A stretch of 64,000 nucleotides of DNA from Bradyrhizobium commune. GTDB lineage: Bacteria; Pseudomonadota; Alphaproteobacteria; Rhizobiales; Xanthobacteraceae. Where the stretch lies: positions 3,906,001-3,970,000 of the forward strand of contig NZ_CP061379.1 in NCBI RefSeq assembly GCF_015624505.1. The letters run 5' to 3'. Shown here one piece after another: positions 54,931 through 64,000 of the stretch. The translations under genes and the position numbers were made by a program. Below the pieces are notes generated by a model. It did not search any database and had not been told where the DNA came from. It saw only the letters and a list, made by a program, of their open reading frames with translations. Within the stretch, counting starts at the first letter, position 1; every line of letters begins with the position of its first letter.

Positions 54931-57048
54931 TCATTGAATTCGAATGACAACTGTGTCCGCGGCGCCCGTGGCATCGATCACGGTGAGCCGTGCAAAGCCC
55001 GGACCGGGTGGATCGATCAGCCGCTGGCGCCGGCCGTCGATCTCGCCGAGCGCCAACCCGTTGACCATGACAGTCATCGGGAGGACCCCGCCGGCGACCT
55101 TCACCGGCATGGCGGCGGCCTCCGGCCCATTGGAACGATCCACGTCGATCCGGGACCCGTTGAGGGGGAACTGGATGTGCAGGGCCTGCTCGCTACCGGT
55201 TCGGACCAGTTCCCCGACCGGGCGGAACCGCTTTAGCGGCAGCGGCAGCTTGGCGTTGCTGGCCATCAAGGTTCCCTTCGGCGGCTTCGGCAGCGGAGCC
55301 GGCATCTTGCCGGTGCGGGCGAACGCGTCAAACAGGATCGGCGCGGCGGCGACACGGCCGATCAGGCCGGGAACCGGTGCGCCGTCGGGCCGGCCGACCC
55401 AGACGCCGATGGTCATGCGGCCGTCGAAGCCGACCGACCAGGCATCGCGGTAGCCGTAGGACGTGCCGGTCTTGAAAGCGATGCGGTTGTGCGCGGCGTT
55501 CTCGGGCGGCGGTGTTCCGAGCAGCACATTGCCGACCTGCCAGGCCGCAACGGGATCGAGCAGCCGCATCGGCTCGCGGTTGTCTGTGGCCGCTATGATC
55601 TCGCGCAGCTGCTTGGTGGTCCCGAGCCGGGCGAAACCCGCATAGAGCTGGGCGAGATCCTGGAGCGTCACGCCGACGCCGCCGAGGCCCATGGCGAGCC
55701 CAGGCGCCTCGTCTTTCGGCAAGATGAGATTGCCGCCGGCCTGCCGCAGTCGCGACGAGAGCCGGCTCGCGCCGACGCGATCGAGCAGCACGATGGCCGG
55801 CACGTTCAGCGACAATTGCAGCGCCTTCTTGACCCGCACCGTGCCCTGAAACGTCATGTCGAAATTTTCCGGCGCGTAGGAGCCGAAGCGGACGGGACGG
55901 TCGTCGATCAAACTGTCCGGATGGACAAACCCGTCCTCGAAAGCGAGCCCATAGATGAACGGCTTCAGCGTCGAGCCCGGCGAGCGGATGGCACGGGTCA
56001 TGTCGACCTGCCCGGCCCGGCTCTCGTCGAAATAGTCGGCGGAGCCGACGCGCGCGAGCACGTCACCGCTGTCATTGTCGACCACGATGATGCCGACCGA
56101 GATATTCGGGCCGAGCGCGATGGCGCGGTCGCGCGCCAAGGGCTCCAGCACCTTCTGCAAGTTCGCATCCAGCGTCAGCTTGATGACCGGCACGTCCTTG
56201 ACGGTCGCAAGCGCGCTGTCGGAGGCGTGCGGCGCCAGGATCGGCATCGGCTTGCGCAGTCTCGGCACCGCCACGGCCTTGGCCTGCTTGGCGTCCTCAG
56301 CGCTGACCGCCTGCTCCTCGACCATGCGGTCGAGCACGCGGTCGCGCGCGATGCGGGCGGCCTCGGGATAGCGGTCGAGCCGGCGCGTCTCCGGCGATTG
56401 CGGCAGCGCGACCAGCAGCGCGGCTTCGGCCAGCGACAACCGCTTCGGCTCCTTGCCGAGATAGGCGATGGAGGCTGAGCGGATGCCTTCGAGATTGCCG
56501 CCGTAAGGCGCGAGCGCGAGATAGAGATCGAGGATCTGGTCCTTGCTCAGCGTTCGCTCGATCTCGATCGCGCGCACGATCTGCCGCAGCTTTGCATAGA
56601 GCGAGCGCTGCCGCCGCGGCTCCATCAACCGCGCCAGCTGCATGGTGATGGTCGAGCCGCCGGAGACGATGTGGCCCCTTGTTGTGAGCTGCAGCGCGGC
56701 GCGTCCGAGCGCCAGCGGATCGATGCCGTCATGGGCATAGAAGCGCCGGTCCTCATAGGCGAGCAGCAGTTTCAGATAGGTCGGATCGACATTGGCTTTG
56801 GTCTCGACCGGCAGCCGCCAGCGTCCGTCCGCCATCGCGTAGGCGCGCAGCAGCTTGCCGTTGCGGTCGACGACGGAGGTGGAGACCTGACGCGCTTCGT
56901 CGAGCGGGAGAGGACCGAGCGAATAGACCCAGCCGACGAAGCCGGTGATGGCGAGGATGAGTGTGAAGGCGGCGGCCGAAAGCATGCGTCCAACACCGCG
57001 CCCTGCCCCGCCGCTGCCCTTGCTCGCCTCACTCATCTTGCTGCTCAC
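54931..57048 (-). CDS. pbpC: Penicillin-binding protein 1C
   Basis: Bifunctional cell-wall enzyme with glycosyltransferase family 51 and transpeptidase domains. One membrane segment (residues 22-42) is followed by the transglycosylase motif LLAYEDRRFYAHDGID with the catalytic Glu99. The transpeptidase has SPGSTLKPF (Ser near 355) and FKTGTSYG near 525. A C-terminal domain typical of PBP1C closes the 705 residues. The frame begins at GTG 57048, overlapping the alpha-2-macroglobulin stop by 4 bases; ATG at 57036 is the alternative. This pairing is known from E. coli (pbpC with yfhM). Confidence 0.93.
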   Translation of the reverse strand: MSSKMSEASKGSGGAGRGVGRMLSAAAFTLILAITGFVGWVYSLGPLPLDEARQVSTSVVDRNGKLLRAYAMADGRWRLPVETKANVDPTYLKLLLAYEDRRFYAHDGIDPLALGRAALQLTTRGHIVSGGSTITMQLARLMEPRRQRSLYAKLRQIVRAIEIERTLSKDQILDLYLALAPYGGNLEGIRSASIAYLGKEPKRLSLAEAALLVALPQSPETRRLDRYPEAARIARDRVLDRMVEEQAVSAEDAKQAKAVAVPRLRKPMPILAPHASDSALATVKDVPVIKLTLDANLQKVLEPLARDRAIALGPNISVGIIVVDNDSGDVLARVGSADYFDESRAGQVDMTRAIRSPGSTLKPFIYGLAFEDGFVHPDSLIDDRPVRFGSYAPENFDMTFQGTVRVKKALQLSLNVPAIVLLDRVGASRLSSRLRQAGGNLILPKDEAPGLAMGLGGVGVTLQDLAQLYAGFARLGTTKQLREIIAATDNREPMRLLDPVAAWQVGNVLLGTPPPENAAHNRIAFKTGTSYGYRDAWSVGFDGRMTIGVWVGRPDGAPVPGLIGRVAAAPILFDAFARTGKMPAPLPKPPKGTLMASNAKLPLPLKRFRPVGELVRTGSEQALHIQFPLNGSRIDVDRSNGPEAAAMPVKVAGGVLPMTVMVNGLALGEIDGRRQRLIDPPGPGFARLTVIDATGAADTVVIRIQ

Positions 57049-60000
57049 TTCGCCGCCCGCACCTCGACACTACCCGTGCCGGTGCGGCCGTAGCGCGAGG
57101 GATTGTACATGTCCTCGACATAGGCCTGCGGCAGCACGTATTTGCCGGGCGAAACCGCGCGCACGACGTAGGCGACGGTAAACACCGCCTTGGAGTCCGC
57201 GGCGCGATCGACGGCCGCGGTGAAGCGATCGTCGCGGAATTCAGTGTTCTCCGGCTCCTCGCCATCCTCGATCCAGTCGAGCTTGCCGCTGTCGCCCGAC
57301 GACACCAGGTTCGGATTGTCGATCTCCAGCCCCGCCGGCAGATAGTCGGACACCATGAGGTGGCCGAACTCAGGCTTGGCCTCGGTGATCTTCAGCACCA
57401 CCGCAAAGCGGTCGTTCTGCTTGACCTTGCTGATGTCGGCTGGCTTGCCGTCGAGCGTGAAGTAATTGCGCTCGATCTTGAAGCCGGCGGACGCCGCCGG
57501 CTCCGGCGTCACCGGCGAGCCAGACACCGAGACCACCGCCTGCACCGGCGCATCGCCGGTGTTGGTGATCTTCAGCGGCTTGCCATCCAGCGTCGCCGCC
57601 TTGTAGCTGCGGTAGAGTGCCGTCTTGACCGGCTGGCCGTCGACATCGATGGACAGGTTCTCCTTCGCCAGCGCCCGCGCCGCCAGCACCAGCCACGCAT
57701 TCTCCTGTGTGGAGGTGTAAGGCGTGAGCCCGCGCGCGACTTCGACCCGCGACACCGCCTGCGTCAGCGTCGCCTTCGGCGCGTTGCCTTCGCTCGCAAG
57801 CGACACCAGCGCCGCGGCATCGCGGAGCTGCGAGCCGTAATCGGTGCGGCCAAACTCCAGCACCGGCTTTGGCGCGAGCGAGTCCAGCGCTGCGCCATAG
57901 ACCCGTTCCGCGCGGTTGCGGTCGCCGACCAGAGCGAGCGCGGCCGCGAGCTGAGATTTGGCGATCGGCGTCGCCAGATTGTTCAGCTTGGTGTCGGCGA
58001 GATAGCGGAGATCGCCGATCGGTGCCGCGCCGTTGCGGGCGAGCACGTAGAGGCCATATGCAAGATCACGGCCGCCGTCCTTCTCCGGCTCGTTGCCGTT
58101 GACGACGGAGTTTCTGATACGGTCGAGCGCGTTCTTGAACAGAACGTCCGGCACCGCAAAACCCTTTTCCCGGGCGCGGGTGAGGAAGTCCGTGACATAG
58201 GCGTCGAGCCAGGCATCGTCGCCGCCGGCCGACCACAGGCCGAACGAGCCGTTCGAGCCCTGACGCGCAAGGAGACGCTCGATGGCGTCGCGGATGCGCT
58301 GGTCGACTTCGGTGTCCATGGCCAGATGCGCGCCGGCCGCGAGGTCGTTGACATAGAGCAGCGGCATGGCACGGCTCGTGATCTGCTCCGAGCAGCCATA
58401 GGGATAACGGTCGAGCGCTTTGAGGATGGTCGCCGCATCGAGCGCAGTCGACAGGCTCGCCGAGATCGAGACGCTGCCGGTGCCCGGCACGAGGTCGGAG
58501 AACATGTCCGAGGTCAGCGTCAGGCTCTCGCCCTTCGCCAACGTCCGGATCGAGCGGCGTGCCAGCACCTGTGTCGCAGCCTTCACGTCGAGCGCATAGT
58601 GGCGCGCCAGCGCAAGGCCGTTCGGCCCCTTGATGTCGACGTCGAGCGTCGCCGGTCCCGCCGCGGTCGCATCGATCGCGAGCGAGAACGAGTTGCGCTG
58701 CTTGGCGGCGAGCTTGACCGTGGTTGCGGGATTGCCGGTCATCTTCACCGGGCCGCCGGTCTTGACGTTGATGACGTAGTCGCCGGCCTGTCCCTCGACA
58801 TTGTCGATCTCCAGATTGACCGTGCCGTGGTCGCCACTGAGCAGGAAGCGCGGCAGGGTCGTGGTCAGCACCACGGGGTCGCGGATCACGACATCGGTGT
58901 TGGCACGGCCGAGTTTGGTCGCGGTCCACGCCACCGCCATCACGCGCGCGGTGCCGGCGAACTCCGGAATGTCGAAGCTGACTTCCGCGCTGCCGTCGGC
59001 GCCGACCGTAACGATGCCCGAATAGAGCGCGAGCGGCTTCTGCGCAGGCGGCGAGCCCTGAAGCTCGGCAGCTCCTGCGTCGCCGCCGGATTTGATCTGG
59101 CCTCGCGTGCCCGACATGCCGTCGATCAGCTGCCCGTAGAGATCGCGGATCTCCGCGCTGAGGCGGCGCTGTCCGAGATAATAATCGTCGGGCGCCGGCG
59201 GCTTGTAATTGGTGAGATTGAGGATGCCGACATCGACCGCGGCGATGACAACCTTGGCGTCTTCGCCCGGGTTGAGCCCGTCGAGCTTGACCGGGATTTT
59301 CAGCGTCGCATTCGGCCGGATCAGCGCCGGCGGTGTCAGCTTCACCTGGAGCGTGCGGGTCTGCTTGTCGATCCCGAACCACTTTAGCCCGATCGCACGC
59401 CCGGGCATACGTTGCGCAGCCGCATCCAGCGGACGGCGCAGCGTCGCCACCACATAGGCACCGGTGCCCCAGTCCTTGCCAACCGCGAGTTTGACCTGCG
59501 CGGTGCCTTCCTTGACGTCGATGGTCTGCGTGGTCAGGAGCCTGTCGCCGAGCACGTTGACGGTCAGCTTGCCGGCCGAGCGGACGTTGACCGACACCGT
59601 CATGGTGTCGCCGGAGGCATATTGCGGCTTGTCGATCGAGGTCTCCAGCAGGTCCGGCGTGTCGGCGCTGCCGTCGGAATACCAGCCGACGTCGAACTGC
59701 ACCGAAGTCACCGGGCCGTCCGCGTCGTTCGACTTCACATCGAGCCGGTAGCGGCCTGGCCGGGGCGCGAGCGAAATCCGCAACGGCTTGTCGGCCGCGA
59801 TCGTGACGTCACCATCGGCGACGCGCGAGGTCGACTTGACCGGCTCGTACTCCCAGTAATTGTTCTGGCGATACCATTGATAGCGCGACTCCATCTTCAG
59901 GAGCTCGTAGCGCAGGCCGTCGCGGGCTAAGGTCTTGCCCTCGGGCGAGACGAACACGATTTCGAACTCGGCCTTGTCGCCTTCCGCGACGTTCTTGTCA

Positions 60001-62261
60001 GCAAATAGCGGCTTGATGCCGATCAGGGCGGTCGCGGGCGCGACCGGCAGCACCAGCTTGCGCTCGACGGCGCGGCCGCCGGTCTCGACCATGCGGACGA
60101 AGATTTGCGCTTCTTGCGGACGGGTCGAAGCCGGCTGCTTCTCCAGCGTCACCGGGAAGGTCGCGACGCCATTGGCGTCGGCCTCGGGCAGGTTCTCCAG
60201 CGGCGTGCGCTCGTTCGACGTGGTCTGCTCGTCGTCAACGCCAAACTGGTAGCCGGCAAAGCCCGGACGCTCGGCAGCGGGCGCAATCAGCATGTCGCCT
60301 TCGAGCTGGAGGCCGGAGGCCGGCGCGCCATAGAGGAAATGACCGTCGGCCTTAAGCTCCACAGGAGCGTTAGCTTTGATCAGCTTGTCCTTGGCAGACA
60401 AGTCGAATTCGATTCTGTCGGGAACGTAATCCTCGACCATGAAGGTGGTCTCGCCAACCGAAGACCCCTTCGGATCGGTAAAGGCGCGCACCCGCCAGGT
60501 ACCGGTCGGGACGGCCGAGTTGAGGGGGACAGCGAGCATACGTCCGCCGGCGCCCTGATCGGACAGCACGGCGCGGCGGAATTCGACGCCGTCGGGGCGC
60601 TCGATCACCAGGGTCAGCGGCCCGCCGGTGACGGCATTGCCCTGCCCGTCGCGCAAGAGCGCGGTGAGATAGACGGTCTCGCTGGAGCGGTAGACGCCGC
60701 GCTCGGCATAGACGAAGGCGTCAGCGCCAGACGGCACCACGCGGCCCGCGACGCCGCGGTCGCTGAGGTCGAAGGCCGAGGTCTTGAGGCTGAGGAAGGC
60801 ATAGTCGGCCTTCTCGCTTGTGACTGTCAGCATCGCCGGCGACAGACCGCCCTCGCCGCGCGCAAGGCCCGCCTCGAACAGCACATGACCGGAATCGTCG
60901 GTCTTGCGGGTCGCCAATATCTCGTTGTTGCGCGCGACCAGCCGCACCTCGGCTTTGCCGACCGGATCGGTCGACGCCAGCGAATTGACGAACACATGGA
61001 TGCCGTCGTTGCCGGAATAGGCCGAGACGCCGAGATCGGAGACGATGAACCATTGGGTTGCAAGCTGGTAGTCGTCGTCGGAGCCCGGGCCCCTGGCCGC
61101 CGCGGTCATCACATAGACGCCGGGCTGGAGCTCGCCGAGCGCCTCTTCGACCGGGAAGGCGGTGGTGACGTCCTGGTTCAGCGTCATCGCGGTCGCGAGC
61201 TCGCCGGACCAGACCTTGACGCCGCGCTCATCGCCGAGATCACCGAGCTGATATTTCGACAATGTCTTCTGGAAGTCGCTGTCGACCACCGTATTGATCA
61301 GATTGCGATCGCCGATCCGGAACACATTGACGGTGACCGCCGGCGTATTGACGCTGACCACGGGAATGCCGCGCTGGCCAGTCCTCGGCAGCACATAGGC
61401 GCGGCTGGTGAAGCGCACGAACGGCTTGCGGTCACGCACATAGACGTTGAACTCGGCCGATTTGGGCAGGCCTTCCCTCACCGTGGACGGCAGGCCGGCG
61501 CGCAGATTGATGTTGTAACGCTCGCCATGCTTCAGCCCGTCGACGCACAGCTGCTTGCCTTCGGCCGACAGGGCCGGCTTGTCTTGGCCTGCCAACGCGA
61601 GGTACGGCGCGAAGTCGGTGCGCTTGGCGAGCTCCTCCGAGAACTGGAAGCAGGCGCGCGGGCTCGCCGAATCCGAGTCCACGGTATAGTCGAGCAGCCG
61701 GAAGCCGTGCTCGTCGCGCAGCTTCTCGTAACTGCCGCGGACGTCGGCGACCTCGCGCATGTCGAGCGACAGCCGTAGCGCATCCAGCGCCGGCCGCCAC
61801 AGCTTGCGCTCGGCCAGCGACTTGCCGAGCACGGCAAGCGCGTCGGCCTCCTCGCCCGGATTGCCGGCGCGCTGATAGGCGATGTAGGCGGCGGTCGAGG
61901 CGCGCTCCAGCAGGAAGGTCTGTTCGCTCGAGCTCTTCGGCGTGATCTGGAAGATGACTTTGGCCAGCCGCAGCCAGTTGCCTGCGTCCTCCGGCGTGGT
62001 CGCGGCAATCTGGCCGAGGATCGACAGGCCGCTGCGGAAATCGTTGCGCCTGAAAGCCGCGTCCGCGTCGGTGCGCAGCGTCACGCCGGTCTTGGCAACG
62101 GGCCCTGCCTCCGCCTTGATCTGCGCCTCCAGCTTGATCGCGGAATCGGCAAGGTCGTCGCGCTTGAAGGCCTTGTCGGCTGCTTGGGCTGAAACCAGCC
62201 CGGAAACCAGCGCAAGCCAAAGCGTTGCGCAGATGGTGACGGCGCGAACCAGACCAATCAT
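57045..62261 (-). CDS. Alpha-2-macroglobulin family protein (YfhM-like)
   Basis: Large periplasmic protease trap encoded with pbpC, thought to protect the cell wall or its enzymes from foreign proteases. The start at 62261 has GGGAG 8 bases upstream and gives 1738 residues. The signal peptide MIGLVRAVTICATLWLALVS ends near AQAADK. There is no lipobox Cys next to the cleavage site. MG domains fill the middle, with the bait region and then the thioester motif GCSEQ with Cys1290. A C-terminal receptor-binding-like domain ends the protein. The length agrees with the family. Confidence 0.92.
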   Translation of the reverse strand: MIGLVRAVTICATLWLALVSGLVSAQAADKAFKRDDLADSAIKLEAQIKAEAGPVAKTGVTLRTDADAAFRRNDFRSGLSILGQIAATTPEDAGNWLRLAKVIFQITPKSSSEQTFLLERASTAAYIAYQRAGNPGEEADALAVLGKSLAERKLWRPALDALRLSLDMREVADVRGSYEKLRDEHGFRLLDYTVDSDSASPRACFQFSEELAKRTDFAPYLALAGQDKPALSAEGKQLCVDGLKHGERYNINLRAGLPSTVREGLPKSAEFNVYVRDRKPFVRFTSRAYVLPRTGQRGIPVVSVNTPAVTVNVFRIGDRNLINTVVDSDFQKTLSKYQLGDLGDERGVKVWSGELATAMTLNQDVTTAFPVEEALGELQPGVYVMTAAARGPGSDDDYQLATQWFIVSDLGVSAYSGNDGIHVFVNSLASTDPVGKAEVRLVARNNEILATRKTDDSGHVLFEAGLARGEGGLSPAMLTVTSEKADYAFLSLKTSAFDLSDRGVAGRVVPSGADAFVYAERGVYRSSETVYLTALLRDGQGNAVTGGPLTLVIERPDGVEFRRAVLSDQGAGGRMLAVPLNSAVPTGTWRVRAFTDPKGSSVGETTFMVEDYVPDRIEFDLSAKDKLIKANAPVELKADGHFLYGAPASGLQLEGDMLIAPAAERPGFAGYQFGVDDEQTTSNERTPLENLPEADANGVATFPVTLEKQPASTRPQEAQIFVRMVETGGRAVERKLVLPVAPATALIGIKPLFADKNVAEGDKAEFEIVFVSPEGKTLARDGLRYELLKMESRYQWYRQNNYWEYEPVKSTSRVADGDVTIAADKPLRISLAPRPGRYRLDVKSNDADGPVTSVQFDVGWYSDGSADTPDLLETSIDKPQYASGDTMTVSVNVRSAGKLTVNVLGDRLLTTQTIDVKEGTAQVKLAVGKDWGTGAYVVATLRRPLDAAAQRMPGRAIGLKWFGIDKQTRTLQVKLTPPALIRPNATLKIPVKLDGLNPGEDAKVVIAAVDVGILNLTNYKPPAPDDYYLGQRRLSAEIRDLYGQLIDGMSGTRGQIKSGGDAGAAELQGSPPAQKPLALYSGIVTVGADGSAEVSFDIPEFAGTARVMAVAWTATKLGRANTDVVIRDPVVLTTTLPRFLLSGDHGTVNLEIDNVEGQAGDYVINVKTGGPVKMTGNPATTVKLAAKQRNSFSLAIDATAAGPATLDVDIKGPNGLALARHYALDVKAATQVLARRSIRTLAKGESLTLTSDMFSDLVPGTGSVSISASLSTALDAATILKALDRYPYGCSEQITSRAMPLLYVNDLAAGAHLAMDTEVDQRIRDAIERLLARQGSNGSFGLWSAGGDDAWLDAYVTDFLTRAREKGFAVPDVLFKNALDRIRNSVVNGNEPEKDGGRDLAYGLYVLARNGAAPIGDLRYLADTKLNNLATPIAKSQLAAALALVGDRNRAERVYGAALDSLAPKPVLEFGRTDYGSQLRDAAALVSLASEGNAPKATLTQAVSRVEVARGLTPYTSTQENAWLVLAARALAKENLSIDVDGQPVKTALYRSYKAATLDGKPLKITNTGDAPVQAVVSVSGSPVTPEPAASAGFKIERNYFTLDGKPADISKVKQNDRFAVVLKITEAKPEFGHLMVSDYLPAGLEIDNPNLVSSGDSGKLDWIEDGEEPENTEFRDDRFTAAVDRAADSKAVFTVAYVVRAVSPGKYVLPQAYVEDMYNPSRYGRTGTGSVEVRAAK

Positions 62262-62666
62262 GAATGGACTCCCGGAAATCGCGGACGAACGCCCGCGGGC
62301 AGCATGAAATGCTCGGAAAGGTGACGGACTGATGGCGATGGAACCAAAGGTGCAAAACGTCGCATGCGCCATGACAAGGCAAGCCCAGAGGAGACCGATC
62401 GAGATATCGCCGCGCACGCCGTCCTGAAGGCGCAGCCACACCTGACCAATCGTCCGGCGACCGTGTCCCGGAAGCTGATCAGCGTTCCCGGCGATGTGAT
62501 CCATCGTCCAGTCCGCTGCCGCTCAACCCGGCACCCTGACACTCCACCGTTTCGCTTTGTCGCTTTCAGGAGGAAAACGGTTCGGTTCAGGCTTGGCGAA
62601 ACACCAGATTTTTCATATTGGCATGGTAGATGAACGGCCAGCCCTCAAACCGGGGCGGCCCAAGAC
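62262..62666. other. Intergenic region between the alpha-2-macroglobulin gene and tRNA-Arg
   Basis: About 400 bases. The leader of the yfhM-like gene is at the left end. A short plus-strand frame at 62364-62633 has no ribosome site or recognisable features, so I do not call it. Nothing else is seen. Confidence 0.35.
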
Positions 62667-62743
62667 GGTCCCGTAGCTCAACTGGATAGAGCATCAGATT
62701 TCTACTCTGAGGGTTGCAGGTTCGATTCCTGCCGGGATCGCCA
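62667..62743 (+). tRNA. tRNA-Arg (anticodon TCT)
   Basis: A complete 77-nt cloverleaf with CCA encoded. The acceptor is GGTCCCG with CGGGATC; the anticodon stem CAGA/TCTG holds TTTCTAC, giving TCT. The T arm is GGTTCGATTCC. The region right of it has a lower GC content, so its 3' end may be an integration site. Confidence 0.97.
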
Positions 62744-62926
62744 ACTCTTGTGGCACGTTGATTCTTCACTGGAATCATCGCGCGGGCTCCTCGACTGTCC
62801 AGATCCATTGATGATCGATCGCCAGACCAGAGCGCGCGGCCGCAACGAGAGCTAGCAAAGATCCCCTGTCTCGCGGCAGAATGTTAAACGTCATTCGGCC
62901 ACTGCCGGAGATGGGGACATCCGTTG

Positions 62927-64000
62927 GTGAGCGAGCCCACAGCAAAGAAGCCCGACGTTGTCGTTCTCGTTCACGGGATTCGCACGAGGGCGCACTGGCA
63001 GCGAACCGTCCCCGGCTGGCTGGCAATCAAGGGCAAGTTGGACGTCGTTCCAGTGAGCTACGGCTATGTGGGCGTAGTTGGCTTCTTGAACCCGGTTCTT
63101 GGCCGGCGACGCAAGGCCGAAAATGTCCTGAAGCAGCTCAATGAAATCAGAGCGGAATACCCCGCCAACGAGTGCCATATGTCGATCATTGCGCACAGCT
63201 TCGGCACTTATCTCGTGACCCGCATCCTTCAGGAAAACTCCTATCTCATTATTGGAGACTTGCTGCTCTGCGGGTCGGTCGCTCCCGACAGCCAAGACTG
63301 GACCAAGATCCGTAACCAGACACAGAACAGAGCTCGCGAACGGGGCAAGGGACTCCTCGTAAATGATTGCGGTTCACTCGATATCTGGCCCGTGATGGCG
63401 CGCGTCGCCACATGGGGCTTCGATTCGACCGGGACATACGGCATCAGAAAAAATGGCGTGATCGACCGCTTCCATCCGATCCGGCACAGTGAATTTTTCC
63501 AGAAGGATTTCGTTGACAAATACTGGAAGCCGTTCGTGGACAGGTCCGACGTGGTGCTCGTCGAGGACTCCGACAAGATCGAATCGCCCAAGTGGTTCGG
63601 GCTGTTTGAACTCCCCATCAAGCTGATCCTTGTGGCCGTCCTGATCGCGCTCGTGGCATCGACCGGACTTGCAAGGAAAAGCCTGACCGATCTCGTTGCG
63701 CACTTTTCGCCTCAGGCAAGTTCGTCAGACCAGGCGCGGGCGGAGATCAACAGGCAGAATGAAGAGAAATTCGTCGATGCGATTTTGCAAGCGGTATTGG
63801 GGACGGGCTCCGCTGCCTCAACCAGGCTCGACAATCAGGCCAAGGCAACAAGGTGGCTCGAGCAGCATGGGCTCTCAGTTTCTCTCGGCCAGTTCCTGAC
63901 GGATCCGAACTACGCTGCGCAGCGGGTGCAAATGATGCGCGATCTTACAGCCAAACCCCAGGACAATGGGCCCTCACTCCTTCCGAGCGCGCTCCCCCCG
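62927..64000 (+). CDS. Alpha/beta hydrolase with a central membrane segment, 3' end outside window
   Basis: A GTG at 62927 opens a frame to the window edge (358 codons seen, no stop). The N-terminal part is an alpha/beta hydrolase: VVLVHGIRTRAHWQRTVPGW has the oxyanion HG motif, and IIAHSFGTYL carries the nucleophile Ser in an A-H-S-F-G elbow. A membrane segment follows at about residues 228-246 (KLILVAVLIALVASTGLA), then a polar region. The active Ser part would be cytosolic if the segment is a tail anchor or single span. Lower GC than neighbours. Start codon uncertain (TTG at 62924 also fits). Substrate unknown; a defence role cannot be judged from the window. Confidence 0.7.
   Translation, partial: MSEPTAKKPDVVVLVHGIRTRAHWQRTVPGWLAIKGKLDVVPVSYGYVGVVGFLNPVLGRRRKAENVLKQLNEIRAEYPANECHMSIIAHSFGTYLVTRILQENSYLIIGDLLLCGSVAPDSQDWTKIRNQTQNRARERGKGLLVNDCGSLDIWPVMARVATWGFDSTGTYGIRKNGVIDRFHPIRHSEFFQKDFVDKYWKPFVDRSDVVLVEDSDKIESPKWFGLFELPIKLILVAVLIALVASTGLARKSLTDLVAHFSPQASSSDQARAEINRQNEEKFVDAILQAVLGTGSAASTRLDNQAKATRWLEQHGLSVSLGQFLTDPNYAAQRVQMMRDLTAKPQDNGPSLLPSALPP

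Noticed and set aside
62364..62633. An 89-codon plus-strand frame upstream of tRNA-Arg.
   Set aside because: No ribosome site, no recognisable features and Arg/His-rich composition; probably chance.
62587..62808. Minus-strand frame containing GDPGRNRTCNPQSRNL.
   Set aside because: It is the reverse complement of the tRNA-Arg gene, a common false protein.

Overview
The window is GC-rich chromosomal DNA that looks like Bradyrhizobium or a close relative in the Nitrobacteraceae. The evidence is gene content and order: fused ispDF then a cinA-type amidase, lipA next to a COQ10-like gene, a valS/popZ-like/tolC block, an aapJQMP operon, a TolB-like/TPR class III adenylate cyclase, and dispersed palindromic repeats of the kind seen in that group. 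The genus is an inference from family knowledge; no search was run.

Layout. 1-5.0 kb: isoprenoid (ispDF), NMN amidase, lipoate synthesis, a COQ10-like START protein and a 3-methyladenine glycosylase. 5.0-11.5 kb: valS, a PopZ-like polar organiser, tolC and an isoaspartyl-methyltransferase-like gene. 11.6-16.3 kb: tRNA-Asn, small proteins, and an operon of a PspA-like fusion protein, a YqiJ-like membrane protein and a flotillin. 17.3-24.0 kb: an amide-uptake and hydrolysis cluster with a periplasmic binding protein, a fused permease-ATPase, an acetamidase/formamidase, an AraC regulator fused to a second acetamidase/formamidase, and RidA. 24.4-28.1 kb: small proteins, tRNA-Cys, a Wzm/Wzt-type polysaccharide exporter and a DTW-domain protein. 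28.1-37.4 kb: a complete NodT/MdtABC-type tripartite efflux operon with two RND pumps. 37.7-42.4 kb: FAD oxidoreductase, DUF1365 and cyclopropane synthase genes, then cysK. 43.1-49.2 kb: aapJQMP divergent from metC. 49.3-54.9 kb: adenylate cyclase and a four-gene lipid/sugar-modification operon. 54.9-62.3 kb: pbpC and a large alpha-2-macroglobulin gene. After tRNA-Arg at 62.7 kb an alpha/beta hydrolase with a clearly lower GC content runs off the end.

The most unusual items are four. First, a PspA/IM30-like protein (15149-16303) carries an N-terminal region resembling the front of TnpB-type proteins, with a strong internal ribosome binding site and a 21-bp palindrome at its promoter, in an operon with membrane-microdomain genes. 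Second, an AraC regulator is fused in frame to an acetamidase/formamidase enzyme. Third, a nearly identical inverted pair of about 570-bp repeats encloses about 14 kb of core genes. Fourth, the GC shift after tRNA-Arg suggests the edge of an island.

Several genes under 60 codons (1791-1970, 11648-11827, 25261-25407) are supported by ribosome binding sites or family resemblance and are listed. Coordinates of starts are my choice where several were possible; the reason is given in each entry.
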